Assembly: GCA_025667525.1 (NCBI GenBank) | Contig: CM046878.1 | Span: 390,294,974-390,358,973 of the forward strand | Source of the DNA: Glebionis coronaria | Lineage: Eukaryota > Streptophyta > Magnoliopsida > Asterales > Asteraceae | Direction of reading: 5' to 3' | DNA length: 64,000 nt | Shown here: positions 44,701 to 55,216 of the stretch, one piece after another | Numbering within the stretch: position 1 is the stretch's first letter | How the letters are laid out: each line of letters begins with the position of its first letter | Translations under genes and position numbers: made by a program | Notes under the pieces: generated by a model | Database searches by the model: none | Seen by the model: only the letters and a program-made list of their open reading frames with translations | What the model was told of the DNA's origin: nothing

Positions 44701-45941
44701 TGAAATAGCTTAATTAAGTCATTTAAAAGCTTTAGAAACTTGAATCAGCTCTTGGGGTGGCCTAGAACTCAAAAACGAGTATTTTGTCGTTTTCTGTAGA
44801 TTGCTTATTGCATTTTCAGGCTTATTCATTGGGCTTATTTCAAATTTCTTTTTACAGAAGTCTTATTTAGGACAAAAGAAGCTTGTGTGTCTAATTTGAG
44901 CTTATGGCATTAGCTTATAGCTTAATGGGCCAAAAAGCCCATTAAGAATAAGCAGTTTGGTATAAGCTAGCTTATTTCACACTTTCAGCTTTTGGGCCTT
45001 TGGAAAAAGTTGCTTAAAATCAAATTTTGAGTCAAGTAGTGCTTTTTGGGCTTATTTGGGGCACTTTTTCATTTTGGGCTCAAATTTGGCCCATTAAGGA
45101 TCTGTTTTGGGTTTAGCCTATTTTGTAGGCCCATTAAGGGTATTTAGGTAATTTCAAGTTCATTTCTGAGTTATTTATGTTAAATTAAGCTAGTTTGCAA
45201 CTTTTTAGAATTTTTTTATGATTTTTGGATTTTTATTAATATTTTAATATTATTTTATTATTAAAAATAAAAAGTCTGATTTTCTAAGTTTTTTCATTTT
45301 TCCTAGATTGTAGACACTTAATTAGGAATTTTGCAACTTTCCAAATATTTTTAGAGTCTTTTAATTATTTTCTAGAATTATTTTAAGTTTTATTAGTTTT
45401 TAATAGTTTTTAATTGTTTAAAAATAGTTTTTATTGGTTTTAAAATTTTGAAAAATACTTTTTAGCTTAATCAGGTTATTTTAAAGGTTTATAAACTTTA
45501 AGATCTTGATTGGGACTTTTTATTAGTTAATATTGATTTTTAGGGCTTTAATTAGCATTAAAAAGTTAATATTTAATTAATTAAAAGGTTTTGGCAAGTT
45601 TGGATTTTTTGTATACTTTTAGAATATTTTTGTGGATATTTAGTGATTTTTGGTAATTTTTAGAGTAAAATTTTAATTTTGGTGCTTTTTACGGTTTTAC
45701 GTTTACGCCTTTATCGTCTTAGTGTAATCCGTTTTCGTAACCGTCAATCTCTTCTTATCCCCATTCTATTTTTCTTTCTCATACCAATATAATCACAAAA
45801 TTAATCCAAATCATTACACACATAACACACTAGCCTCCTTGAGAACGATCCCCATTTAAGGGTCATTTGTACACGGTTTTCCTAAATCGTCGTGCTTACC
45901 CTATTTTACCTTCCTTTTCCTAAAGGGGTAAAAACTCTACA
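41711..45941 (+). repeat. G2 5' LTR
   Basis: The LTR begins TGATGAGACT and ends CTACA. U3 repeats of 'gtccct' type lie at about 42000-42370. The TATA box TATATAAAG is at 43059-43067. Conserved hairpins lie at 41712-41741 and 44913-44953. It is 500 bp longer than the G1 LTR. The short ORFs within it have no match in G1 and are not genes. Confidence 0.9.
43059..43067 (+). promoter_or_regulatory. G2 LTR TATA box
   Basis: TATATAAAG preceded by GCC, at the same relative place as in G1. It is followed by GGCCTTAGGTCACT, a likely start-site region. Confidence 0.7.
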
Positions 45942-45948
45942 TCAATTT

Positions 45949-45966
45949 TGGCGCCGCTACCGGGGA
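45949..45966 (+). promoter_or_regulatory. G2 primer binding site, tRNA-Asp type
   Basis: TGGCGCCGCTACCGGGGA begins seven bases after the LTR end. It differs by one base from the G1 site (GCTGCC to GCTACC). Confidence 0.85.
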
Positions 45967-46008
45967 GGCGTGTTGTGTTTTAATTTGGAATTGTTGTTTT
46001 TATATACT

Positions 46009-46013
46009 AACCA
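46009..46013. repeat. Target-site duplication AACCA of the C3-T insert (left copy; right copy 58034-58038)
   Basis: The G2 leader reads CTAACCA before the insert and AACCATAATAG after it. G1's uninterrupted leader (37870-37890) reads CTAACCATAAATAG, so the duplicated site is clear. Confidence 0.88.
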
Positions 46014-46335
46014 TGTAGGATATGTAAATCTATGCTTATGTTTTAGAGAGAGAAAGAGATAGAAAGATGGTGGATTACACACAATTCTAGAGAGAGAAAC
46101 TTAATAAGAACTATGTGAAAAATGATTAACCACACACCCTCTCCATCAAAGGAGAGGGTTTATATACCCAAGCCTTGTGATGGGCTTGGGCTTACAATGT
46201 TGGGCCGGCCTACACATGTTGTAGGCTAGGCTTGACTTTGTTTGTTTAATAAAGATATCTAGACTACGAGCTACTACTTAATATATTGTCGGAGTGACCG
46301 AATCTTCCTAAATACGTAAAAACGTATTTCCAACA
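46014..46335 (-). repeat. C3 3' LTR
   Basis: This 322-bp LTR reads TGTTGGAAATACG at its minus-strand start and ends TCCTACA, like C2. A TATATAAAC box on the minus strand (near 46160) is followed at once by a perfect hairpin with arms CCCTCTCC/GGAGAGGG. No second copy exists in the window, so its U5 end is set by the TSD and by similarity to C2. Confidence 0.82.
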
Positions 46336-46346
46336 ATCTCCCCCCT
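46336..46346 (-). promoter_or_regulatory. C3 polypurine tract
   Basis: Minus-strand AGGGGGGAGAT directly precedes the LTR start. The upstream CTCCCTTAGGG makes it partly self-complementary. Confidence 0.82.
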
Positions 46347-49156
46347 AAGGGAGGTCACTCCAAACAAGGGCGTCACCCGAGTTACAATAATAAAATAAAC
46401 CTAGCATACTATGCTTGTCTTGAGCTCGTAGTCTTCGTCTTTCTTTTCTTTTTCTTTTCTGGTGAACATGCTGATGTGATCTTTGACATCAATCTTTAGT
46501 ATTAATCTCTTGCCTTGATCTTGTGCATCCATCACTTGTGATCTTCGCCTCCTCGTGACACCATGTCCCACATACTTATACCTTCGTAATTCTTGAAAGA
46601 TTCAGAGTTCGATACAGCGGAAGACTTAACTTTTAGGCTTTCTTGAATTAGATGAGGTATTAAGTGCATAAAGTATAAGCATGCGGGGACGACTTCTTCT
46701 TGGATTCCGCAACGCCACCGTCTTCAAATGCCGCAACATAAGTAGACACGAACGAAATGGCTTTGAACATTTCATTCTAAATCGGTAGCATTTTACCTCC
46801 GGTCGGTGAAGACCGTTGGACGATATTAGATATCGTACCCGTGACGGATAGTTTCAATTAAGTAACTTCCTGACAGGATTTCGCGGGTAAACCCGTTCTC
46901 TTTATTCGACCATCCAAAGCTGACTGCGAACATAAAGAGTGAATCATTTGGATAATAATATCCGCATGATTTGAAGCCGTCAATTCATGTTCCTGGAATA
47001 AGTGAAATTCAATTAAGAACCGCACCATTGTTGCTTTCCAGTTGTAACGAGCTTGATTCGTATAGTATCTTGCAAGTTACCTACCAAGTGATGTTTGAGG
47101 TTAACACTAGAAGGATTTCCACTCATCACTGTGAACACTAAGGTATCACTCTGAGTGTTCTGGCAAGATCACTAAGATATTACGTAGAGGCCTGGAACGT
47201 GTTTAAATTCAGTTAAGAATTAAACAGCTGTTGCTTTCCAGTTATCACAAGTTTGATTCATAAATAATCGCACAAGTCACCTACCATGAGCTTTTTGATA
47301 TTCGCTCAAGAAGGATTTCCATCTTCATTGTAAATACTCTCGTATTACTCGGATGTTCAGGCAAGATCATGAAGATTTTGCGTAGGACTCTTAAAAATTT
47401 TCTTACTTTTCACAGTGTGTGAAGAAGCAAGGAAATATGAAAGTGTGTCCTAATGAGATATTTGATGATCTCAAATGGCTCTAGACTCGATCCTGCATTT
47501 TGGATTTTAGTGATCGGAGGCTGGAGAGGAGTGCCACCTTTTCAATACCAATTTACTCGGAGTGAATAAATCGATAGATAACGTGTTGTCTCCGTGTGAT
47601 TAAAACAAATACCTTTTGAGAGATATCTGAGTTAGCTGGGATGGGTTGTGCATTGCATTACTGGGTCCATGATGTCTATCTTCAATATCGAGAATCATTA
47701 AAATGATCTCAATAGCATATGTGTTGACCCGGTTTCTGCCTAAAGTTGTAAGGAGGGCTTCTTTCTTTACACCCTTTATCTTTACAATTCTTTTTCATTC
47801 TTCAACCCCTTCAATGCTTACCAATACGTCATAACTAGCACCTTGTTGTGATTGTTCCAGTGCTAACTTAAGTACTTGGTCGGCATTCAGCTACGTTCAC
47901 AATCTTTCTCCATCTTTCCTAAGGACTACTATTTCTAGCTATGGAATGTCCTTGGGAAGATTCCTCCGGTTCTAGAGGAATCATTGGACTTTAACCTATC
48001 CTACCATCCTTATGTCACCACAATCTTCATCGTCGTGAAATAAATAGGTTTTGGGTAAGTATATGTCACCATGAAAATCCATTTTGATATGCAAATCCGT
48101 TTTGCTCCCCCTTAACATATGCCACGATATTCGAAAACATTTCGCATATGTCGGGATGAGCCAGCACATTAAGTCAAACCATTTGTGATAATATCCCATA
48201 TTAAATCACATTTTCTCCCCCATATTAAACATATTAACCCAATCGATGTTTTTAATATCAATTGATTTAATGAAGTTTTAACAAAGGTTTTGGGAAGAAA
48301 AATGCAAGTCCGTTTTATCTTCATGATACCAAATGTATGAGATATGATATCGATTTGTAGCATGATCACATATTCACCATATTAAAAAGAATTGACAAGG
48401 TTGGACCTGATTGATGAGAACATCATATGTTGGTCGCCTCGTCACGTCTGAAGTCATCTCTTGACACCACATGTACGATTGGTATGGTTGTCTTGACACC
48501 AATTATTGAGCTTGGCACTTTCGGCATCAAAGATTCTGAATGCTTGACAATTGCTCCCCCTCAATTGTTGACCCGTGTTCTATCGAAAGAGCTGTAGTCG
48601 TCGGTTGAGTAGTTGCATCGTCGAGTATGTAGACACCAATTGTAGATAGCTATGGTTGTAGAGATGATAGCTTCATAAAAACAAGACTTCTCTTGTTTAA
48701 ACAAATAAATGCACTGAAACGTACATTGATTTGTGTTAGACCAAGTTATAAAGTAAACTTGATCCCTTACAAGGTTTTAAAGTAAACCTTGCCCGAGAAA
48801 ATTAATTCCCGTTGTGAGCCAAAGCTTTCGTAAGAAATACTTGACTTTAATATGAAAACCGGGTTGCAGTCAGAAATAACTACAAGCTATTTAGGCATGT
48901 TTTATGAAATATTTACAACTTTTGTACGAACTCTATTTATGGCGTCGTCTCAATATTAATCAACATTTCTAAGGCCGTAAATATTATTGTACCAAAAGAC
49001 ATGCCTTTGAAAAATAAAGTAAAAAATATTTTTGAATTTTTCTAGATTTTGCAATTTTTATGGTTTTTATAGGGTTTTATATTTTTGTATTTTGCTTTTG
49101 TGGATAAAAATATAAACAATATATACAAATGATCACCAAGGATACGGAGAATAGTT
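46347..49156 (-). other. C3 long 3' noncoding region
   Basis: About 2.8 kb without a supported gene. Two tandem units of about 200 bp are at 46992-47190 and 47191-47390, matching the pair in C2. The block 46712-47990 is the counterpart of C2 22186-23410. Additional GGGGGAG tracts on the minus strand lie at about 48107, 48214 and 48551. The element near 48790-48920 (CAACGGGAATTAATTTTCTC in sense) is shared with C1 and C2. ORFs 47996-48199 and 48169-48369 are not conserved. Confidence 0.78.
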
Positions 49157-49855
49157 TTACCACCACAATTCTTTCGCTTCATCTGCTAGTTCCTTTAGAG
49201 TCTCAGGCGAGAAAGTTCTCATTCTTAGCTTGTCGGCCAAAAATTCAATTCGAGCGCGATCTAAAGCCTTCGTGAAAATATCCGCCAATTGATACTCAGA
49301 TCGGACAAAGTAAATCTTGATTACTCCATTTTCCACTTGCTCCTTGATGAAGTGGTAGCGAATGTCAATGTGCTTTGACCGGGAGAATTGAACGTTGTTG
49401 CAGCATAAGGAAATTGCACTCTTGTTGTCACAGTACATCAGAATTTTGTTGAAACCTAGACCATAGTCGGTTAATTGTGATCTCATCCAAAGAATTTGAG
49501 CACAACAACCGGAAATAGCTATGTATTCTGCTTCCGTACTTGAAATTGCAGCGCTTTTCTGCCTTTTTGATGCCCAACTGATTAATCGATCTCCTAGTAG
49601 TTGCAATGTTCCACTCGTGCTACGCCTTGTATCTTGACAACCCGCGTGATCCGCATCTGCATATGCCATTAGGGCAATAGCAGAGTCCTTCGAATACCAA
49701 AGTCCCCGATTAATGGTTCCTTTAAGATATCGAAAGATCCTTTTAACAGTAGCTAAGTGTAACTCAGTAGGCCTAGTTTGATACCTAGCACACATACATA
49801 TAGCAAACTGAAGATCAGGTCGACTGGCTGTGATATACAGAAGAGTACCGATCAT
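49157..49855 (-). pseudogene. C3 RNase H and RT thumb
   Basis: This 232-codon frame reads [38 protein letters not shown], then the RNase H acidic residues in [41 protein letters not shown] and [17 protein letters not shown]. All four catalytic positions look intact. It ends [20 protein letters not shown], a full-length C terminus. It is in frame with the preceding RT ORF; only the stop at 49913-49915 separates them. Confidence 0.9.
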
Positions 49856-49912
49856 TCCACGATAAAGTGTCAGATCAACGGCAACTCCATGTGGATCTAC
49901 ATCAAGCTTAGT

Positions 49913-51817
49913 TCATTCCACCATTGGAGTATCCACGGGGTCGCAAGATTCCATCTTATACTTCTTTAGCGATTCAAGGGCATACTTGGATTGATTGATA
50001 AAGATGCCTCTGGGACTCTGAGATATCTGAAGACCTAAGAAGAATGATACCTTGCCCATCATTGACATCTTAAACTTGGAAGACATGAGTGTCCCAAACT
50101 CATCAGATAAGGTTTGGGTCGAGGCTGCAAATATAATATCATCAACATATATTTGTACCATAATCATATCTTTACCTCGTTTCTGAATGAACAGCGTGGG
50201 ATCCACCTTGCCTTTGGCGAAGCCTTGCGTAATGAGGAATTGTGACAAAAGATCATACCATGCGCGTGGAGCTTGCTTCAACCCATAGAGAGCCTTCTTA
50301 AGCTTGTACACCTGATTAGGATAATTAGGATTCACAAGACCATCCGGCTGTTGAACATAGACCTCTTCCTTGATTTCACCATTAAGAAATGCCGTCTTCA
50401 CATCCATCTGATAGACGATCATATTCATAAGGGCAGCATAAGCGAGGAATAGTCTAATAGCTTCCAAACGGGCAACAGGTGCAAAGGATTCCATAAAGTC
50501 GATGCCCAATAATTGCTTGTATCTACGAGCTACTAGACTAGCTTTGTTCTTCAATATTCCGCCTAACTCATCGAGTTTCACCTTGTAAACCCATTTCAAA
50601 GTGAGTAACTGTACTTGATCCGGGCATGGGACAAGTTCCCATACTTCAAGACGTATAAATTCATTAAGTTCTTCTTGCATAGCTTCTATCCAACATGATT
50701 GAGTAAAAGCTTGTTGCCATGTCTTAGGTTCAACTTCAGTGAGAAAAGCATCAAAGTGACAAAACATTGCACTTTCTTGTAACTGACTTCGTGTGGATAC
50801 CGGACGATTAGGGTCACCAATAATAGAATCTATAGGATGATCCTTTGTCCACTTGCTGTCATGTTCACGAATTCGTGGATTGGAGTAGACTGTGGAAGGA
50901 GCTTCCTCTGAGGTGGACAACCCGGCTTGATTAGGGTCGGGAATTGGTACACCAAAGAATGGAAGTTCACGCATTTGAGCGAATTCCAAATCGTGATCAT
51001 CATCATCCTCTTCATCATCAATAGGCATGATATGGGTAGTTGAAACATGTGTTGGTTGAGAATTACTTGTTGATGGTATATCTAGACCAATTGTAGGTGC
51101 AGACATATCTGATTGTGCAACGGTTGCTGGAGCGACAACTTCGGTTACCGGAGCTATTACTTCAGGTTCTGGAGCAACGATAGTTGGAGGAGTAAAGAAT
51201 TCATCAAAGAACGGTTGAAACAACGTATCCCATTCCTTCCTAGTCGGTGGTGTAAATGATGATGAAGTAGGGTTGTTTGGGACAAGACCAGAACTAATAT
51301 TACTGGGTCCCATTTCATGAAGTGCGGGTTCAAAGTTGCTTTGCTCAGAAGCCATTGCTGTCAGCTCATCAAAATCAACATTCATAGTTTCGAGGATCTT
51401 GCGAGAGTTACGGTTGTAGATTCGGTATGCCTTCTTTGCGGGGGCGTAACCAATGAAAATACCAATATCAGCCTTTGGTTGAAGTTTTCCCAAATTGTCA
51501 CCATCATTATTTGGATAGCAAAGAGAACCTAATACATGAAGATATAATAAATCTGGTACTTTTCCATGGAGAAGCTCATAAGGTGTTTTACCATGGCCTT
51601 TACGAATTAGTGACCGGTTTTGGGTGTACACTGCGGTAGATACTGCTTCTGCCCATAAAAACAACGGAGCCTTTACGTAAATTAACATCGTTCGAGCAGC
51701 TTCCATAAGTGTGCGATTTCGCCTTTCAACGACACCGTTTTGTTGTGGAGTACGTGCAACGGATGTTTCATGAGATATGCCAACTTCTTCATAATAATCA
51801 CGCAAGATTTGATTCAC
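49913..51817 (-). pseudogene. C3 integrase C-terminal half and reverse transcriptase
   Basis: The 634-codon frame opens with [20 protein letters not shown] and the catalytic-Glu region [16 protein letters not shown]. It passes the [16 protein letters not shown] tail and a Pro/Thr hinge, then RT with [49 protein letters not shown] and YVDD at 50138-50149. RT ends at [10 protein letters not shown], followed by TGA at 49913-49915 where C1 has AGA. The RT fold seems complete. Confidence 0.92.
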
Positions 51818-52633
51818 AAATTTGGTTCCATTATCTGTACGAATGCGTCAGACAGTAGTGTTGAGACGCACTTGAATCATCTTGAGAAATCCGATGATGA
51901 ATTTAGATGCCTCATTTTTTGCTTTAAGAAATTTCACCCATGTAAACTGAGAGTAATCATCGACAATGACGAGGATGTACTTTTTGCCACTAAGAATTTA
52001 AACACGCATTGGCCCACAAAGATCCATATGAAACAAATAAAGTTTCTCTTGGTTGGTGTCTTCAGTCTTGGGTTTGTATGACTTCTTAGTGCTTTTCCCC
52101 ATTGTACACGCGGAACACAAATGATCCTTGTGAAATGATAGTTTAGGAAGACCTCGAACAAGTTCGTTTTTCGCCAAGTGATTAATAGCGTCAAAGTTAA
52201 GATGAGATAACCGTCGATGCCATAACCATGACTTGGTCTTCGATGCTTTGGAGAGAAAACATACGGGAGAAGCGACCATCATGTCTTGTAGAGACAAAGT
52301 ATACAATTTATTCCCTCGAGTACCTTTCAATAAATCAACCCCTTCCAAATTACGAATGAAGCAGGTATGCTCTCGAAAAGCAACTTCTAGGTTTGCATCA
52401 CAAAATTGTCCCACAGAAAATAAGTTGTGACCGAGACCTTCCACATAATACACTCTCGAAATTATAACATTCCCAATATGATATTCACCATAACCCATTA
52501 TTTTTGCAATATGATCATTCCCAAATCGAACCGTACCAAGAAACTTGCTGACAAAATTTCTGAGCTGAGAGCGATCTCCGGTCATAGGCTTGGAGCAACC
52601 AGAGTCCAAATACCAGAGAACAATTTGGACCAC
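51818..52633 (-). pseudogene. C3 protease, GAG-pre-integrase and integrase core
   Basis: Frame 51998-52633 begins at the protease motif YLDSGCSKPMTGDRSQL (the usual His after SK is Pro). It runs through YVEGLGHNLFSVGQFCD and the zinc site WLWHRRLSHLNF ... CSACTMGKS to HMDLCGPM. A TAA at 51998-52000 follows. The frame continues with SGKKYILVIVDDYSQFTWV, a TGA at 51848-51850, then RTDNGTKF with the second catalytic Asp. C1 has CGC (Arg) at the TGA position. The integrase triad is therefore present but split by two stops. Confidence 0.88.
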
Positions 52634-52720
52634 CTGTTTTCAACAACAACAGTAGACAATGCATTGGAAACTATTGGTTCCGGAGTGTTAGCAGATACAG
52701 ATAAAATATTATCAGAATTG

Positions 52721-53160
52721 CTAACATTTTTTGTGACCCTTAGATTTCCTGCGTTTTCTAATGTGAGTTTTAGCACTAACAGGTTTTACAGTTCCAACTT
52801 TCTTAGGTTTTGGATTATCCGCGGGCACTACAGTGGGAGTAGACCTAGTTAAAGGGCACTTTGTTCCTACAGTAGTGTTGGTGTTCCTAGTTAAAGGACA
52901 CGCTTGTGTTTTGGTAGCCTTGGTACTCCTAGTTAAAGGGCACGCTTTCTTCGCTTTAGTGGGAGTGATCCTAGTCAAAGGGCACGTATTTCCTACTATA
53001 GTGAAGGTTCTACCAGCGGGACGCCACATCCAACCAACTTGGGTTAACACTTTCCCAGTTGGTTTCCATTCTAGTCCATTTTTCCGGGCATACATCTCAT
53101 TCACATGGTCAATAAGGCAAGAATCATGACGACTAGAAAACATACATTCATTTCAATTCC
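52721..53160 (-). pseudogene. C3 pre-protease linker with HDxC, WxPTG and CPLTR motifs
   Basis: This 140-codon frame starts MFSSRHDSCLIDHVNEMYAR. The bases just before it read KCWN, a stop in place of a Cys codon, then NEC, giving a C..C..C...HDxC cluster. EWKPTGKVLTQVGWMWRPAG carries two WxP(T/A)G repeats. Four CPLTR(I/S/N)T repeats follow, separated by Thr/Lys-rich spacers (about 52990-52850). A Lys/Arg-rich tail ends at 52721. The frame to the protease is lost between 52720 and 52634. Function unknown; the same order is seen in C1. Confidence 0.75.
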
Positions 53161-53240
53161 AACATTTCAAATTAGAATTCACACTAGGCTTAGAACGCTG
53201 CACAACTGCAGAGCCTTTAGGTTTAGCTACATGATTCTTT

Positions 53241-54155
53241 TTATTTAAAACGGTAAATAACATTCCTAGGATGGGCTTCTACTTTCTTCTTCACTTGACT
53301 ACTAGATGAGGGAAAGATCATATCATTCTTCTTGTTTCTCTTAAGCTTAGATCTTTGAGCCTTAGTAGTGGTGCTTACTCCTGTAGAAGGCAACACGGGA
53401 ATATTAGAAGCTGGTTTTGATTCCGCCTTATCTTTATTGACCAAAGTTTGAGATGGTTTAGTCCTAGGGCCCTTGTTAAGTGGTGTGACGGCTATAAGGT
53501 TCCTTTTGATTGCACTAGAGGACGATGCTAAGACAGTGGCTGCGTTATCCACAACATTCTTACCTTTTAAAGTACGAAGTGTTTCCTTTAACTCAGCCAA
53601 GACCAGATTTTTATCACAAATTTGTTCCCACAAATTAGATATTTCCTTCGACTTTCGATTCAATTGTTCAATCAACGATTGATTCTGTGAAGTGGTATTA
53701 GCACATGCGGGCTTTACTGAATCGAAGAGTCGTGTATTTTTCTGTTTTAAGTTATCAACTTTGGACAAAATCTTGGAAACTCGATTATCGAGATCAAGTT
53801 TAAAATTCTCAGCGGCCTCAAGTACGTTCACACAATTAAGCTCCTTAGATTTCTCTATTTCTATCGGCAAAGATTTAGCAACTTTGTCACTTGGCCGACG
53901 CTGTTTTGATTGTAAATTCAACTGAAAATTCTTTTCAAAGTTTGCATCATCGATATTAACACCTTCGAATGACGTTTCAAATATTTCTTTAATAAATTGT
54001 TGCTTGCATTCAAGCGAAATACAATGTGTTTGAATCTCATCAAAACATTTTGAAAGAGAAGAATATGAGTCTTGAAGCTTTAAAAATTCAGTGTCAGATT
54101 CGTGACAATTACTATCTACCACATTATCCACAGATTCATTATGCACAATACAATG
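53241..54155 (-). pseudogene. C3 gag C-terminal region, truncated at its start
   Basis: This 301-codon frame begins within gag (HESDTEFLKLQDSYSSLSKC, matching C1 HESNDEFLKL). It continues as a coiled coil (RVSKILSKVDNLKQKNTRLF; IEQLNRKSKEISNLWEQICD) into a Ser/Lys-rich tail (PSTGVSTTTKAQRSKLKRNK, VEAHPRNVI). The capsid and zinc-knuckle half of gag that should precede it is missing: copia sequence ends at 54155 and T starts at 54156. Confidence 0.85.
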
Positions 54156-54437
54156 TGTTGGAAACTTACTTTTTGTGACGACATTTAAGAATTCCCATTA
54201 GTTATCATAGTCACACACGCTTAGACTAGACTAGGTTCTATGTATAGTTTAAGGTGCGTGTGTGACTATATATACCCCTCCTTAGCTTCCAAGGAGGGGT
54301 GTTGCTTGTGTTCATTTTTCATTAATTACATTTTTCCTTTCTTTCACGCAACCACTCTTCTCTCTCTCTTTCAACAATGGCTTCCACCACCATTTTCCAC
54401 CATGTTAGACCACCGGATCATAGATAGCAAATCCACA
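54156..54437 (+). repeat. T 5' LTR
   Basis: Starts TGTTGGAAAC and ends AAATCCACA. A TATATATA box at about 54267-54274 is followed directly by a hairpin with 9-bp arms CCCCTCCTT/AAGGAGGGG (54275-54299). Matches 57752-58033 with six substitutions and no indel. Confidence 0.9.
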
Positions 54438-54439
54438 AT

Positions 54440-54450
54440 TGGCATCAGAG
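54440..54450 (+). promoter_or_regulatory. T primer binding site, initiator tRNA-Met type
   Basis: TGGCATCAGAG begins two bases after the LTR. The common copia site is TGGTATCAGAG, so there is one mismatch. Confidence 0.8.
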
Positions 54451-54779
54451 ACTCGGTTCTATCCTTGGATCGTGTTCGTGTTTTTGATTTGGTGGTCTAA
54501 AAATTTTTTGTGTCTCGTTCTATAATATTTTTGTCCAATCTGTCATAATTTTTTGTCACGACTTCTTATTTTTGTCCAAACAGTCCAAACAGTTTCAATC
54601 TGTGTTCAATCTTTGTCACAATGTTTTGTGTTTGTGGTATCCATTTATTAATCAATATTCATTCTCGGTTTCATCAAACCTTGGTCCATCTTTTACACGT
54701 TTTTTGTTCCTTACATCTAACAAATCTATTTTCATTGGGAAAAGGACAAAAGTTTTCAGATCCATTTTTTTGGAAAAAC

Positions 54780-55120
54780 CATGGAAATGGGTCAAAACCC
54801 TTTTCCGATAGGGATTCAGATGGGGATTCCGATGGGGATTCAGATGGGGATTCAGATTATGCTTATTCCGATGTCTATTCAGATGGTTATTCCGATGGCT
54901 ATTCGGATAGCCATTCCGATGGGGTGTTTGTTTGATTCCGATGGATACTTAATCATTCCGATGGAGACTTAAGAAAGACATTCCGATGGATATTTAACAA
55001 GATTCCGATGGAGACTTAAACATTACTTTGACTCAAAAACAAAAATATTCCGATGGACTGAGATTCAAAACCATTGCGTTGCAAGTCTTTGACTCTGCGA
55101 TGGGTTTTTCTAAAACATTC
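54780..55120 (+). repeat. TTCCGATGG / TTCAGATGG array in T leader
   Basis: Twelve-base units (GGGATTCCGATG, GGGATTCAGATG) repeat tightly at about 54805-54855 and then loosen into scattered ATTCCGATGG words to about 55120. All are in the sense direction of T. The tight part reads as Ser-Asp-Gly repeats in one frame, but that is a by-product of the 12-base period. Confidence 0.85.
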
Positions 55121-55180
55121 CGATGGACTGTTTTTTAAAATCAGTGGACCAAAAATGTGACCAAAACCAAAACCAACTCA

Positions 55181-55216
55181 ACCGAGTCAACTCGGTAATT
55201 ACCGAGTTGACTCAGT
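55181..55216. repeat. 36-bp palindrome in T leader
   Basis: The half-site ACCGAGTCAACTCGGTAA is followed by its reverse complement with one mismatch (CAGT for CGGT at the right end). Each half itself contains the inverted pair CCGAGT/ACTCGG. It could fold as a hairpin or pair between two RNA copies. Confidence 0.85.

Larger units (their letters stand above)
46014..54155 (-). mobile_element. C3: Ty1/copia retrotransposon, 5' end missing
   Basis: C3 lies on the minus strand from its 3' LTR (46014-46335) through a 2.8-kb noncoding tail and pol to the middle of gag, where it stops at 54155. The N-terminal half of gag, the leader, the primer site and the 5' LTR are absent. The adjoining base is the first base of element T. 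Protease to RNase H form one continuous frame from 52633 to 49157, interrupted only by three in-frame stops, so it decayed later than C1. Confidence 0.9.

Noticed and set aside
54805..54935. Ser-Asp-Gly repeat peptide (DSDGDSDG type) as a calcium-binding or surface protein
   Set aside because: The repeat comes from a 12-base minisatellite that stays open in several frames (another reads IPMGIPMG). There is no start context, no domain and no conservation.
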